Assembly (NCBI GenBank): GCA_017859785.1
Contig: JAFMMJ010000014.1
Span: 1 to 38,436 of the forward strand
Length of the DNA stretch: 38,436 bases
Source: Ilumatobacteraceae bacterium
Lineage (GTDB): Bacteria > Actinomycetota > Acidimicrobiia > Acidimicrobiales > Ilumatobacteraceae
Direction: 5' to 3'
This document shows, piece by piece, positions 1-8,519 of this stretch. Both the position numbers and the translations under genes were made by a program. The notes beneath the pieces were generated by a model. That model searched no databases. It worked only from the letters and a program-made list of their open reading frames with translations, and was not told the origin of the DNA. Every line of letters starts with the position of its first letter. Position 1 is the stretch's first letter.

Positions 1-52
1 TGAGGGTGGTCGCACGGTTGGTGCGGGTCGCGTCACGAAAATCATCAAGTGA
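1..52 (+). CDS. tuf: Elongation factor Tu, C-terminal end (partial)
   Basis: Only the last 16 codons are in the window. They read [16 protein letters not shown] followed by TGA, which is the conserved C-terminus of EF-Tu domain 3 (the GTPase that delivers aminoacyl-tRNA to the ribosome). The rest of the gene lies upstream of the window. rpsJ starts 30 nt after the stop, which fits the usual fusA-tuf-rpsJ order. Confidence 0.93.
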   Translation, partial: EGGRTVGAGRVTKIIK

Positions 53-82
53 CCCCCTGAACGACAAAGAGACGAGAAGCAC

Positions 83-397
83 ATGGCCCAGAGCATCCGA
101 ATCCGGTTGAAGGCCTTCGACCACGAGATCATCGACCAGTCCACGAAGAAGATCGTGGAGACGGTTAACAGGACCGACGCCACCGTGCGCGGCCCGATCC
201 CGTTGCCGACCGACAAGCACCGGTACACCGTCATCCGTGGCCCCCACGTCGACAAGGACTCACGCGAGCACTTCGAGATGAGGATCCACAAGCGGTTGAT
301 CGACATCGTGAACCCGAACGCCAAGACCATCGACTCGCTCCAGCGGATCGAGCTCCCGGCCGGCGTCGACATCGAGATCAAAATCCAGAACGCCTGA
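83..397 (+). CDS. rpsJ: 30S ribosomal protein S10
   Basis: 104 residues, the normal S10 length. The protein begins [18 protein letters not shown] and carries the conserved [20 protein letters not shown] loop region, ending with a DIEIKI strand. S10 sits in the 30S head and also binds NusB in antitermination complexes. It follows tuf closely, with a purine-rich stretch (gagacgag) ahead of the ATG. Unlike the usual S10 operon, rplC does not follow. A strong hairpin comes 33 nt after the stop and an unrelated transporter operon lies beyond it. Confidence 0.98.
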   Translation: MAQSIRIRLKAFDHEIIDQSTKKIVETVNRTDATVRGPIPLPTDKHRYTVIRGPHVDKDSREHFEMRIHKRLIDIVNPNAKTIDSLQRIELPAGVDIEIKIQNA

Positions 398-430
398 GAC
401 GGCGCCGACGGCTTCGGCCGATCGGAAATG

Positions 431-463
431 CTGAGAACCCCGCCCGATGGGCGGGGTTCTCAG
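431..463 (+). terminator. Perfect hairpin after rpsJ, probable terminator
   Basis: A perfect 15-bp inverted repeat (CTGAGAACCCCGCCC, loop GAT, GGGCGGGGTTCTCAG) lies 33 nt after the rpsJ stop. No T-tract follows, as is common in high-GC Actinobacteria. The position between rpsJ and the transporter operon supports a transcription end. The symmetry would let it act on either strand, but there is no convergent gene here. Confidence 0.8.
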
Positions 464-499
464 CGTTCCGGGGCCTCTTGCAATGAGCGGTGAGTCCAC

Positions 500-505
500 T
501 AGTGT
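500..505 (+). promoter_or_regulatory. Candidate -10 box for potA
   Basis: TAGTGT fits the actinobacterial TANNNT -10 pattern and lies 9 nt before the GTG at 515. The transcript would start within a few bases of the start codon, which would explain why no Shine-Dalgarno sequence is visible. No convincing -35 box was seen. Confidence 0.4.
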
Positions 506-514
506 TCGCCGCCA

Positions 515-1603
515 GTGACAGAGACCGCCGCAGCTCCAGCCGTGTCTCTCCGCGCCGTGTCGAAGCACTTCGACGACGTCGTCGCCGTCGATTCCGTGGA
601 TCTCGATATCGGGGACGGAGAGTTCTTCGCCCTCCTCGGACCGTCCGGGTGCGGTAAGACCACGACCTTGCGCATGATCGCCGGGCTGGAGATCCCGTCG
701 GCCGGCAGCCTCAAGATCTTCGGATCCGAGGTCGGCCCCCTTCCCCCGAACCGACGCCCCGTCAATACCGTCTTCCAGAACTACGCGCTCTTCCCCCATA
801 TGAGCGTCGCCGACAACGTCGGCTTTGGCCTGCGGATGTCGAAGACGCCGAAGGCTGATGTTGCCCGACGGGTGTCCGAGGCCATCTCGCTCGTGCGCAT
901 GGGCGGCATGGAGAACCGCCGACCCGCTCAACTCTCGGGCGGTCAGCAACAGCGCGTCGCCTTGGCTCGTGCCCTCGTCAATCGACCGAAGGTGCTCCTG
1001 CTCGACGAGCCCCTCGCCGCTCTCGACCTCAAGCTCCGCCAAGAGATGCAGTTCGAGCTGAAGCAGCTCCAGCGTGAGGTGGGAATCACCTTCGTATTCG
1101 TCACCCACGACCAGGAAGAGGCCCTCGCTCTCTCCGACCGGATCGGGGTCATGGACTCCGGGCGGCTGCTCCAAGTCGGCACACCGGAGGAGATCTACGA
1201 CGCGCCGGTCGACCGGTTCGTCGCCGACTTCATCGGGCGTTCGAATTTCTTGGCCGGGACCCTCGAGGCCCACGACCGAGTGTGCTTGGCGAACGGCGAT
1301 CGGGTGACCGTTCCCTCCGTTGCCGATGGGGTCGTGTCGGTGGGTGACGCGGTGCAGGTGAGCCTCCGCCCGGAGCGGGTCATGATCGACCGAGCGGGCG
1401 CGGCTCCAGAGGGTCATGCCTCCCTCGAGGGAGAGGTCGCCACGGTCACGTTCCTCGGGAACAGCATCGTCTACCGGGTCGCTCTCGACTGGATGACCAT
1501 TGAGGTGGAGACCGATCATCGGCCGGACCTCGATCGCCACGAGGTGGGCGACCGGGTGGCGATGTGGTGGCGCGACGACGCCATCGCGGTGGTTCGACCG
1601 TGA
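515..1603 (+). CDS. potA: Spermidine/putrescine-type ABC transporter ATP-binding protein
   Basis: A 362-residue ATPase subunit of a polyamine-type importer, acting on the cytoplasmic face of the membrane. The ABC domain has Walker A GPSGCGKTT (42-50), Q-loop Gln88, signature LSGGQQQR (140-147), Walker B LLLDEP (161-166) and switch His198. A C-terminal TOBE-like region (about 240-362) is typical of the PotA/FbpC/MalK group. The start is GTG. A potB GTG overlaps its stop by 4 nt, so the two are translationally coupled. Polyamine specificity is inferred from the PotD-like binding protein two genes downstream. A related substrate cannot be excluded. Confidence 0.93.
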   Translation: MTETAAAPAVSLRAVSKHFDDVVAVDSVDLDIGDGEFFALLGPSGCGKTTTLRMIAGLEIPSAGSLKIFGSEVGPLPPNRRPVNTVFQNYALFPHMSVADNVGFGLRMSKTPKADVARRVSEAISLVRMGGMENRRPAQLSGGQQQRVALARALVNRPKVLLLDEPLAALDLKLRQEMQFELKQLQREVGITFVFVTHDQEEALALSDRIGVMDSGRLLQVGTPEEIYDAPVDRFVADFIGRSNFLAGTLEAHDRVCLANGDRVTVPSVADGVVSVGDAVQVSLRPERVMIDRAGAAPEGHASLEGEVATVTFLGNSIVYRVALDWMTIEVETDHRPDLDRHEVGDRVAMWWRDDAIAVVRP

Positions 1604-2499
1604 CTGTTCTCCCCGACGCGGATGCTCTCGAGACCGCCCTCGGGGAGGCGGAGCGTCGCGGGGAGGTAGCTGAACGTCGGCGGGGTCTGCTGCTCGCGCT
1701 GCCGTCCTTTGCCTACATGGTGCTGTTCTTCGCGGTGCCACTGGTGATCGTGCTCGTGTACAGCTTCGCGACTCGCACCTCCAGCGGCTCCACGGCGCTC
1801 TCGGACTGGAACCTTGAGGCCTATCGCAAGCTCGGTGAGCCGATCGTCCGAAACGTGGTGATCCGTTCGGTGGTACTCGCCCTCATCACCACCGTGCTCT
1901 GCCTGGTGATCGCCTATCCCTTCGCGTACTTCTGCGCGACCCGATCTGCCACCGTGCGCAACTTGCTCCTCGTGGCCGTGATGATCCCCTTCTGGACGAA
2001 CTTTCTGGTGCGCAACTACGCCTGGCGGTTGCTGCTGTCGTCGGGAGGCCCGATCTCGTCGTTCACGGAGTCGATCGGTCTTGGGCCGACCGAGATCCTG
2101 TTCACGAAAACCGCTGTTGTGATCGGGCTCGTCTACGCCTACCTGCCGTTCATGATCCTGCCGCTCTTCGCCTCGATCGACCGGCTCGATTGGCGTCTCG
2201 TTGAGGCCAGCCGCGACCTCTACGCCTCCGGACCGGCGAGCTTCCGCAAGGTGGTGCTGCCTCTCACGATGCCGGGGGTCATCGCCGGGTCGATCCTCGT
2301 TTTTGTGCCGTCGATGGGCGCCTACGTCACCCCGGAACTCCTCGGCGGGGGCAAGGAGACCCTGCTTGGCTCCTACATCGTCACGCAGTTCCTCACCGCG
2401 CGGAACTGGCCCGTCGGGGCCTCGCTGTCGTTCGTGCTCATGGCGGTGATGCTCGTGTCGACGATCATCTACTTCCGAGCCGGGGGTAAGAACCTGTGA
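1600..2499 (+). CDS. potB: Spermidine/putrescine-type ABC transporter permease (PotB)
   Basis: A 299-residue inner-membrane permease. The chosen GTG overlaps the potA stop as GTGA. An in-frame ATG at 1564 would give 12 more residues, all inside potA, and is less likely. After a charged N-terminal tail come about six hydrophobic segments, the first around residues 34-55 (FAYMVLFFAVPLVIVLVYSF). The EAA loop that contacts the ATPase is visible as EASRDLYASGPASFRKVVLP, followed by TMPGVIAGSILVF. It pairs with PotC to form the channel. Its stop is overlapped by the potC GTG. Confidence 0.93.
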   Translation: MTVLPDADALETALGEAERRGEVAERRRGLLLALPSFAYMVLFFAVPLVIVLVYSFATRTSSGSTALSDWNLEAYRKLGEPIVRNVVIRSVVLALITTVLCLVIAYPFAYFCATRSATVRNLLLVAVMIPFWTNFLVRNYAWRLLLSSGGPISSFTESIGLGPTEILFTKTAVVIGLVYAYLPFMILPLFASIDRLDWRLVEASRDLYASGPASFRKVVLPLTMPGVIAGSILVFVPSMGAYVTPELLGGGKETLLGSYIVTQFLTARNWPVGASLSFVLMAVMLVSTIIYFRAGGKNL

Positions 2500-3341
2500 G
2501 TGGACGGTCGATCGCGCCGACCACCCGCTGGCTGTTGCGATCCAACAGCGCGCTGGTGATCGCCTTCTTGTACGCCCCGATCATCCTCTTGGCTGTCTAC
2601 TCGTTCAGCGGCAGTCGGATCCCGGGGGAGTGGGGTGGATTCACCACCGAGTGGTACGCGCGCCTCTTCGACGACTCTCGTATCCAAAAGACCATCGGCG
2701 TGTCGGTGAGGGTGGCTCTGGTGTCGACGGTGATCGCGACCGTGCTCGGCACCATGTCGGCTCTCGCCCTTGAGAGGTTCAAGTTCCGTGGCCGACGGGT
2801 CTTCGACGCGCTGTTGTATCTGCCGATCATCATCCCCGACGTCACCATGGCCGTGATGATGCTGATGTTCTTCACTCAGGCCTTCGATCTCGTCGACCTG
2901 CTCTTCGGGCTCGGTCTCTCGAAAGGGTTCGCGACGATCGTCGTCAGCCACGTGGCCTTCAATATCGCCTTCGTCTCGGTGGTGGTGAGGGCGCGCATCG
3001 CCGGCATGGACGCCACGCTGGAACAGGCCGCGGCCGACCTCTACGCCAACCGCTGGCAGGCGTTCCGCTACGTCACCCTTCCGCTCATCGCTCCCGGTGT
3101 GCTCGGTGGGGCGCTGCTCGCGATCACCCTGTCGCTCGACGATGTGGTGGTCACGCAGTTCGTGGCCGGCCCTGGCAGCACTACGCTCCCGGTATACGTC
3201 TTCTCGCTCATCCGCAAGGGCGTGACGCCAACGATCAACGCGGTGTCGGTGATCATGTTGTTGGCGTCGCTCACCCTGGTGGCGGGCTCGGTGGCGTTGC
3301 AGCGTGCACAAGCCGTCCGCGGACGGACCAACTCCGAATAA
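2496..3341 (+). CDS. potC: Spermidine/putrescine-type ABC transporter permease (PotC)
   Basis: A 281-residue permease with about six membrane segments, partner of PotB. The GTG start overlaps the potB stop as GTGA. The EAA loop reads EQAAADLYANRWQAFRYVTL followed by PLIAPGVLGG. The segment LSLDDVVVTQFVAGPG is characteristic of the PotC/PotI branch. The gene ends 14 nt before potD, in the same operon. Confidence 0.93.
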   Translation: MSGRSIAPTTRWLLRSNSALVIAFLYAPIILLAVYSFSGSRIPGEWGGFTTEWYARLFDDSRIQKTIGVSVRVALVSTVIATVLGTMSALALERFKFRGRRVFDALLYLPIIIPDVTMAVMMLMFFTQAFDLVDLLFGLGLSKGFATIVVSHVAFNIAFVSVVVRARIAGMDATLEQAAADLYANRWQAFRYVTLPLIAPGVLGGALLAITLSLDDVVVTQFVAGPGSTTLPVYVFSLIRKGVTPTINAVSVIMLLASLTLVAGSVALQRAQAVRGRTNSE

Positions 3342-3355
3342 CAAGGGGGAACAAC

Positions 3356-4462
3356 ATGAACAACCGTTTCCGGAGGGCGCGTCGGCTTCTGCCGCTGGCG
3401 GTGCTCCCCATGATCACCCTCGCCGCCTGCGGTGGGGACTCTGGCGACTCAGGCTCGGCCGATGACTGCGAGACCGGTCAGGTCGACGGCGACCTCTACC
3501 TCTACAACTGGTCGGAGTACATCGATCCCGAACTGAAGGACGCCTTCGCCGCCGAGTACGGCGTCGAGGTCATCGAGGACAACTACGACTCCAACGAGGC
3601 GATGCAGCCGATCGTGGCAGCTGGCAACTCGGGCTACGACGTGATCGTCCCATCGGACTACATGGTGTCGATCATGATCGAGGAGGGCTCCCTGATGCCG
3701 CTCAATCTCGACGCGATCCCCAACATGTCGAACCTCTCAGCGGAGTTCAACCCGCCGCCCTACGATCCCGATGGCGCGTATGTCGCCGCCTACCAGTGGG
3801 GGACCACCGGCCTCGGTGTCGACCTCACCGTCATGGGTGAGGACACTCCTCGCACCTGGGGCCTGATTTTCGATCCCGAGCTCTCGGCGAACTTCGACGG
3901 GCGCATCACCCTGCTCAACGATCCTCGTGAGACCCTTGGCGCAGCGCTGAAGTACCTCGGCTACTCGCTGAACACCACCTCGGCCGATGAGCTCGCCGAG
4001 GCGAAGGCGCTCGTTGCCGACGCTGTCGACCGGATCGCGGCCTTTGATTCCGACCAGTACGACGAGTTGTTGGCGACGGGCGAGACCGCCGTCGCGCACG
4101 GCTACTCCGGAAACATGGTCGTCGGTATCGACGAGGCGGAGAACCCGGACAACTACACGTATTTCGTCCCGGATGAGGGCGGCACGATCTGGACCGACAA
4201 CATGGCGGTGCCTTTCGACGCCCCGCATCCCTGCACGGCCCACAGCTTCATCAACTTCATCCTCGACGCTGAGAACGGCGCTCAGTTGAGTGAGTGGAAC
4301 TACTACGGCAGCCCGAACGAGGCATCCGTGCCCTTCATGGATCCCGAGTTCCTCGCCGACGAGACGGTCTACCCGTCGGACCGCTCGAAGCTCGAGTTCA
4401 TCACCGATACCGGCGACTTCGAGACCGAGTTCTCGGACGCGCTGAGCGAGGCCAAGGGCTGA
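3356..4462 (+). CDS. potD: Spermidine/putrescine-type substrate-binding lipoprotein
   Basis: A 368-residue extracellular binding protein. The N-terminus has a basic start, a hydrophobic stretch and a lipobox LAAC ending at about Cys25, so it should be lipid-anchored. The mature part has the LYLYNWSEYIDPEL motif of the PotD/PotF family, then NYDSNEAM and YDVIVPSDYMV. AYQWGTTGLGVD and PFDAPHPCTAHSFINFILD follow further on. An AAGGGGGA Shine-Dalgarno precedes the ATG, unlike the leaderless first gene of the operon. It is the last gene of potABCD, with a hairpin after it. The ligand is likely a polyamine but was not deduced residue by residue. Confidence 0.92.
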   Translation: MNNRFRRARRLLPLAVLPMITLAACGGDSGDSGSADDCETGQVDGDLYLYNWSEYIDPELKDAFAAEYGVEVIEDNYDSNEAMQPIVAAGNSGYDVIVPSDYMVSIMIEEGSLMPLNLDAIPNMSNLSAEFNPPPYDPDGAYVAAYQWGTTGLGVDLTVMGEDTPRTWGLIFDPELSANFDGRITLLNDPRETLGAALKYLGYSLNTTSADELAEAKALVADAVDRIAAFDSDQYDELLATGETAVAHGYSGNMVVGIDEAENPDNYTYFVPDEGGTIWTDNMAVPFDAPHPCTAHSFINFILDAENGAQLSEWNYYGSPNEASVPFMDPEFLADETVYPSDRSKLEFITDTGDFETEFSDALSEAKG

Positions 4463-4505
4463 CCCACCGCCCAACGCCGCCCGGCAACGGGTAAAGAGAA
4501 CGTGA

Positions 4506-4538
4506 GAATGGCCCGCTGCGAGAAGCAGCGGGCCATTC
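4506..4538 (+). terminator. Hairpin terminator after potD
   Basis: A perfect 14-bp inverted repeat (GAATGGCCCGCTGC, loop GAGAA, GCAGCGGGCCATTC) ends 20 nt before the next start codon. No T-tract follows. It separates potABCD from the HtrA-like gene. Confidence 0.82.
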
Positions 4539-4545
4539 CCGTTGC

Positions 4546-4551
4546 TAGACC
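4546..4551 (+). promoter_or_regulatory. Leaderless-type -10 box of the HtrA-like gene
   Basis: TAGACC is followed by exactly 6 nt and then the ATG at 4558. There is no Shine-Dalgarno sequence. The same TAG-box plus 6 nt arrangement occurs before several other genes in this window, so a leaderless transcript is likely. Confidence 0.55.
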
Positions 4552-4557
4552 TTCAGC

Positions 4558-5697
4558 ATGAGCCAGTTGCCTCCGCCCCCTCCGCCGGCGGCTCCCGAGC
4601 CAGCGCGGCGTCGCCGACCGAGTGCCGCGCTTGGCATCGCGCTCGCGTTCGTGCTCGCTTTCACCGGTGGCGCGACCGTCGACTTGGTGTTCTCAGGCTC
4701 CGATGACTCCCCGAGCGCGCGACCAGTCGACGCCGACACGGTCGCCTTCGAAGTCGGACCCGAGCGCACCGAAGCCCTCCCACGCCTTGACGTCGCTGCT
4801 GTCGCCGAGTTCGTCGGGCCGAGTGTCGCGACCGTCATGGCCGACCTCGGCGGAGGTCGCTTCGGGGCAGGAGGCTCGGTCGGGACCGGCATCATCACCT
4901 CGGCCGACGGAGAGATCGTCACCAACGCGCACGTCGTTGAGGGTGCGACCGAGATCCGGGTGCGCCTCGCGGGTGAGACCGAACCCCGCTCCGCCGAGCT
5001 GTTGGCCTACGACGTCGGCAACGATCTCGCGATCATCGACATTGAGGGCGACGGCTTCCGCCCGGCCACCTTCGTGGCTCCTGATTCCGTGCGGATCGGC
5101 GACGAGGTGATGGCGATCGGGTTCGCCCTCAACCTCGATGGCGCGCCGAGCGTCACCCTCGGCATCGTCTCGGCGTTGAACCGAACCATCGTCACCGAGA
5201 GCGGCGCCCTCGACGGCCTGGTGCAGACCGACGCGGCGATCTCGTCAGGTAACTCGGGCGGTCCGTTGGTGAACGCCCTCGGTCAGGTCGTCGGTATCAA
5301 CACCGCGGTCGCCCGTGGTTCGGCCACAACGGCGGCCTCCAACATCGGCTTCGCCATCTCCGCGGAGGAGGCCCTGCCGATCCTCACCTCGCTTCGCCAG
5401 CAAGCGGGTGGAACCCCACGCCAGGAGGGCTTCCTCGGGGTTGGACTCGACGACCGCACCGATGGCGGTCTCGGGGCCCTGATCACCGATGTACGCGCCG
5501 ACACCCCCGCCGACACCGCGGGGATCGAACGGGATGACATCGTGATCGCCATCGATGGGTCGCCCGTCGAGGGTGTGGCGGGTTTGATCGCGGCGATTCG
5601 CGATCTCGAACCCGGTGATCTCACCATCGTGACGGTCCGCCGCGACGATGAACTCATCGATCTCAGCGTCATCTTGACCAGCCGCCCTGACTCCTGA
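4558..5697 (+). CDS. Membrane-anchored HtrA/DegP-like serine protease with PDZ domain
   Basis: 379 residues. A Pro-rich, Arg-rich cytoplasmic N-terminus (1-20) leads into one transmembrane segment (about 22-46). An extracytoplasmic trypsin-like domain follows (about 80-280), with catalytic His125 (VTNAHVV), Asp156 (DVGNDLAI) and Ser233 (SSGNSGGPL). A C-terminal PDZ domain (about 290-375) begins FLGVGLDD and includes DTAGIERDDIVIAIDG. This architecture is that of HtrA/DegS-type quality-control proteases acting on misfolded secreted proteins. It probably forms its own transcription unit, between a terminator and its own -10 box. Which HtrA paralogue it is cannot be told from sequence alone. Confidence 0.93.
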   Translation: MSQLPPPPPPAAPEPARRRRPSAALGIALAFVLAFTGGATVDLVFSGSDDSPSARPVDADTVAFEVGPERTEALPRLDVAAVAEFVGPSVATVMADLGGGRFGAGGSVGTGIITSADGEIVTNAHVVEGATEIRVRLAGETEPRSAELLAYDVGNDLAIIDIEGDGFRPATFVAPDSVRIGDEVMAIGFALNLDGAPSVTLGIVSALNRTIVTESGALDGLVQTDAAISSGNSGGPLVNALGQVVGINTAVARGSATTAASNIGFAISAEEALPILTSLRQQAGGTPRQEGFLGVGLDDRTDGGLGALITDVRADTPADTAGIERDDIVIAIDGSPVEGVAGLIAAIRDLEPGDLTIVTVRRDDELIDLSVILTSRPDS

Positions 5698-5730
5698 GGC
5701 GCCGCGGGGCCTGTGAGGTCCCAGCCCGTC

Positions 5731-5736
5731 TAGGTT
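5731..5736 (+). promoter_or_regulatory. Leaderless-type -10 box of the alpha/beta hydrolase gene
   Basis: TAGGTT is followed by 6 nt and then ATG at 5743. This places the transcript start at or next to the start codon. Confidence 0.55.
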
Positions 5737-5742
5737 GAGGTG

Positions 5743-6945
5743 ATGGCTTCGGCCGCGGACGCGATGACCGGGGCGATCAGACCCTTCGGGTTGGGGTACT
5801 GGCCGCTTCCCGAGGACGAGCCCCGCGCGGCGCTCGACCGCGAGCCGATTCGACTCGTCTCCGACGACGGGGCGCTCCTCACCGGCATCGTCTGGACGCC
5901 CGCTCACGGGCGCGCCTCGCGAACCTGGACCCTCCTGGCACACCCCCGAGGCGACTTCTCGGTGCACTACGCGGCTCCGTTGCTCGCTGCGGCGGGGTTC
6001 CCGGTCATCGCCTTCAACACGCGCTATCTCAATAACGACGCCGACTGCCTTCATGAGCTCGCAGCTCGAGATGTGGTCACCGCCCATGGCGAGGCGATCC
6101 GACGGGGAGCGGAGTCGGTTGTGCTCCTCGGAAACTCGGGCGGCGGTTCGCTCATGGCCCTCGCCCATGTCGAGCACCGAATCGGCGACGCTTGGGTCGG
6201 TCTCGCAGCCCATCCTGGGGAGGGCGTATTCATGGGTCAGGTCATCGATCCCTCGGTGACCGATGAAAACGATCCGCTCTCGGTCGATCCCGACCTCGAT
6301 ATGTACGCGCCTGAGAACGGCTGGCGGCCCTGGCCCGAACCCTGCTTCTACGACCCCGACTGGGTCACTCGTTACCGCGCGGCACAACTCGAGCGGATCG
6401 CGCGGATCGATCAGCGAGCGCGAGCAGCGATCGAGGCGGCCGCCGAAGCGCGAGGTGAGGCGCGATCGATCGATCGACAGGCGGATCCTGCTGCGTGGGG
6501 CCGGGCGCGGCGGAGATCGGTGAACACGCCGTATCTCACGATCTACCGAACGCTCGCCGATCCGGCCTACCTCGACCTCTCCATCGACCCAGACGACCGG
6601 CCGCTTGGCAGCCTGTTCGCCTTCCCAGATCCCCTTGACGCCAACTATGGCAGAGGTGGTCTCGCCCGCACCATGACGCCCCGGGGCTGGCTGAGCACCT
6701 GGTCTGCCCTGTCGAGCCGGGCTCGACTCGCCGACACCATTCCTGAGGTGAGGGTGCCGACACTTCTGGTGCACCCGACCGCTGACACCGAGATCCGCAG
6801 ACACCAGGCCGCTGAGATCGCCTCCTCCTCGGGTGCGTCCGACCTCACTTTCCACGAACTCACTGGGGCTCCGCACTACTTCGAGGGTCATCGTCCCGAG
6901 GCGATGGAACTCGTGACGGAGTGGATCCGGGCCCGATTCGGCTGA
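5743..6945 (+). CDS. Alpha/beta hydrolase family protein
   Basis: About 400 residues, predicted cytoplasmic. The fold is indicated by the strand and oxyanion region [20 protein letters not shown] and the nucleophile elbow GNSGGGS (serine near residue 132). A late [16 protein letters not shown] strand probably supplies the acid, and [17 protein letters not shown] supplies the catalytic histidine near the C-terminus. A long middle region rich in charged residues (about 185-300) probably forms the lid. GTG at 5740 is possible, but ATG at 5743 fits the TAGGTT box at 6-nt spacing. The substrate is unknown. It lies alone between the protease gene and the rplC leader and has no clear link to either. 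Confidence 0.8.
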   Translation: MASAADAMTGAIRPFGLGYWPLPEDEPRAALDREPIRLVSDDGALLTGIVWTPAHGRASRTWTLLAHPRGDFSVHYAAPLLAAAGFPVIAFNTRYLNNDADCLHELAARDVVTAHGEAIRRGAESVVLLGNSGGGSLMALAHVEHRIGDAWVGLAAHPGEGVFMGQVIDPSVTDENDPLSVDPDLDMYAPENGWRPWPEPCFYDPDWVTRYRAAQLERIARIDQRARAAIEAAAEARGEARSIDRQADPAAWGRARRRSVNTPYLTIYRTLADPAYLDLSIDPDDRPLGSLFAFPDPLDANYGRGGLARTMTPRGWLSTWSALSSRARLADTIPEVRVPTLLVHPTADTEIRRHQAAEIASSSGASDLTFHELTGAPHYFEGHRPEAMELVTEWIRARFG

Positions 6946-6967
6946 GAATCGGCGCGCGACCCCGAAG

Positions 6968-6995
6968 TTGGAAGGCGCTGAGGCGCCGATAGCAT
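6968..6995 (+). promoter_or_regulatory. Promoter of the rplC (remaining S10) operon
   Basis: TTGGAA (6968-6973) and TAGCAT (6990-6995) are separated by 16 bp. A very similar element, with the same GATAGCAT core, precedes infA. Transcription would start near 7002 and give a leader of about 235 nt. A promoter is expected here because rplC is cut off from rpsJ. Confidence 0.65.
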
Positions 6996-7092
6996 CCCTT
7001 CCTCGTGTCCGGGGACTTCCCGGCGCGGAAGGCAACCGATGTCCGTGCGAGCCCGGTCCGACCGGGGACCTCACGGCGACAACCAGACAGCG

Positions 7093-7122
7093 TGCTCCGC
7101 ATGCCCGATGGGCAGCGGAGCA
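7093..7122 (+). promoter_or_regulatory. Leader hairpin upstream of rplC (possible attenuator)
   Basis: The arms TGCTCCGC (7093-7100) and GCGGAGCA (7115-7122) enclose a second stem, TGCCC/GGGCA (7102-7106 with 7110-7114) with a GAT loop. This gives 13 bp with one bulged A, followed by TTT. A smaller GGGCC/GGCCC stem follows at 7136-7149 and another at 7201-7214. The region 6946-7237 holds no convincing gene. It looks like a structured leader of the kind that carries ribosomal-protein feedback, but the ligand is not known. Confidence 0.5.
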
Positions 7123-7237
7123 TTTGCGTGACCAAGGGCCATACGGCCCTGAGCGACAGGACCGAGCCGGATGGCCCGGGGCGGTCCGAACAGAGTGGAT
7201 AGCCCCTCGGGGCTCGATCAACGAAGAGGAAGCCGTC

Positions 7238-7885
7238 ATGGCACAGACAGCGATCGTCGGCGAGAAGGTCGGCATGACCCAGCGGTGGGTCGACGACCGG
7301 ATCGTCCCGGTGACCGTTCTGCGGGTTGACCCGATGCGCGTGGTGCAGATCAAGACCACCGAGCGCGACGGATACACCGCACTTCAGGTCACCTACGGGC
7401 AGCGCGACCCTAGGAAGATGAACCAGCCGGCCGCCGGGCACTTCGCCGCCGCCGGCGTTCAGCCCGGCCGCAACCTCGTCGAGCTGCGTCTCGACTCGGT
7501 CGACGGGTTCGAGGTCGGTCAGGAAATCACCGTCGAGCAGATCCCAGCGGGCTCGCTGGTCGACGTGACCGCGACCAGCCGCGGTAAGGGATTCGCCGGA
7601 ACCATGAAGCGCCACAACTTCCGCGGTCAGGGCGCCAGCCACGGTAACCACAAGCACCATCGCGCCCCCGGCTCGATCGGTGCCTGCTCGTTCCCCGGCC
7701 GCGTCTTCAAGGGTTTGAAGATGTCCGGTCACATGGGTCACGAGCAGGTGACCACGCTCAACCTGCAGGTCGTCGACTCCGACGCCGAGCGGGGCCTCCT
7801 CGTGGTGAAGGGCTCGGTTCCGGGCCCCAACGGAGGAGTCGTCCACGTCCGTTCCGCCGTCAAGGCCGCGGTGAAGGGTTCCTGA
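7238..7885 (+). CDS. rplC: 50S ribosomal protein L3
   Basis: 215 residues starting MAQTAIVGEKVGMTQRW. The ATG is chosen because it matches the family N-terminus and has GAAGAGGA 8-15 nt upstream. In-frame sequence further upstream is leader. The conserved central loop is present (GKGFAGTMKRHNFRGQGASH, then GSIGACSFPGRVFKGLKMSG). L3 is an early assembly protein that reaches to the peptidyl transferase centre. Here it is the first gene of the operon, since rpsJ is 6.8 kb away. Confidence 0.97.
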   Translation: MAQTAIVGEKVGMTQRWVDDRIVPVTVLRVDPMRVVQIKTTERDGYTALQVTYGQRDPRKMNQPAAGHFAAAGVQPGRNLVELRLDSVDGFEVGQEITVEQIPAGSLVDVTATSRGKGFAGTMKRHNFRGQGASHGNHKHHRAPGSIGACSFPGRVFKGLKMSGHMGHEQVTTLNLQVVDSDAERGLLVVKGSVPGPNGGVVHVRSAVKAAVKGS

Positions 7886-7886
7886 C

Positions 7887-8519
7887 ATGGCTCAGATCAC
7901 GATGAAGAAGGTCTCCGGCGGTGACGCCGGCAAGGTCCAACTCGACGAGTCCTACTTCGGCATCCAGCCGAACGTGCCGGTCATGCACCAGGTGGTGACC
8001 GCCCAGCTCGCGGCCCGCCGCTCCGGAACGCAGAGCACGAAGACCCGTAGCGAGGTCTCCGGTGGTGGCGCGAAGCCCTACCGCCAGAAGGGCACCGGTA
8101 ACGCCCGCCAAGGCTCCATCCGCGCACCGCACTTCAGCGGCGGTGGAATCGCGCTTGGGCCGAAGCCCCGCGGTTACGCCCAACGCACCCCGAAGAAGAT
8201 GATCCGCCTCGCACTGCGCTCGGCGCTCTCCGATCGGGCCGCCGAGGGTCGTGTGATCGTCGTCGATCAATGGGGCTTCGACTCCCCGAGCACCAAGGCG
8301 GGCGTCGCCGCCCTAGCCGCGCTCGGTGTTGAGGGCCGCGTGCTCGTCGTGCTCGATCCCTCCGACGCGAACGCCGCGCTCAGCCTCCGCAACATTCCCG
8401 AGGTGCAGCTCATTACGACCGGCGAGCTGAACGCCTACGACGTGCTCTGCAACGACACCGTCGTGTTCACCAGTTCGACCCTGCCGAGCTCGGCAGCCGC
8501 AGAAAGTGACGCCTCCTGA
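7887..8519 (+). CDS. rplD: 50S ribosomal protein L4
   Basis: 210 residues. The extended loop that lines the exit tunnel is visible ([20 protein letters not shown]), and [15 protein letters not shown] is typical of L4. It starts 1 nt after the rplC stop. In enterobacteria L4 is the autogenous repressor of the S10 operon. Whether it acts on the leader upstream of rplC here is unknown. Its stop shares one base with the rplW ATG. Confidence 0.97.
   Translation: MAQITMKKVSGGDAGKVQLDESYFGIQPNVPVMHQVVTAQLAARRSGTQSTKTRSEVSGGGAKPYRQKGTGNARQGSIRAPHFSGGGIALGPKPRGYAQRTPKKMIRLALRSALSDRAAEGRVIVVDQWGFDSPSTKAGVAALAALGVEGRVLVVLDPSDANAALSLRNIPEVQLITTGELNAYDVLCNDTVVFTSSTLPSSAAAESDAS

Noticed and set aside
260-1741. 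A long open frame on the minus strand (about 490 codons) opposite potA
   Set aside because: It is antisense to a complete ABC ATPase with all motifs. Its protein is rich in Arg, His, Gly and Asp without domains, which is typical of antisense frames in high-GC DNA.
7005-7202. A 65-codon GTG frame at the beginning of the rplC leader, possible leader peptide
   Set aside because: It starts close to the predicted transcription start, but the sequence is low-information and Arg/Pro/Ser-rich, it runs through the hairpins, and it lacks a run of regulatory codons. Comparative data would be needed to revive it.
5245-7377. A 710-codon minus-strand open frame across the protease, hydrolase and rplC leader
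   Set aside because: No recognisable domain, composition typical of an antisense shadow, and it covers the well-supported hydrolase gene on the other strand.
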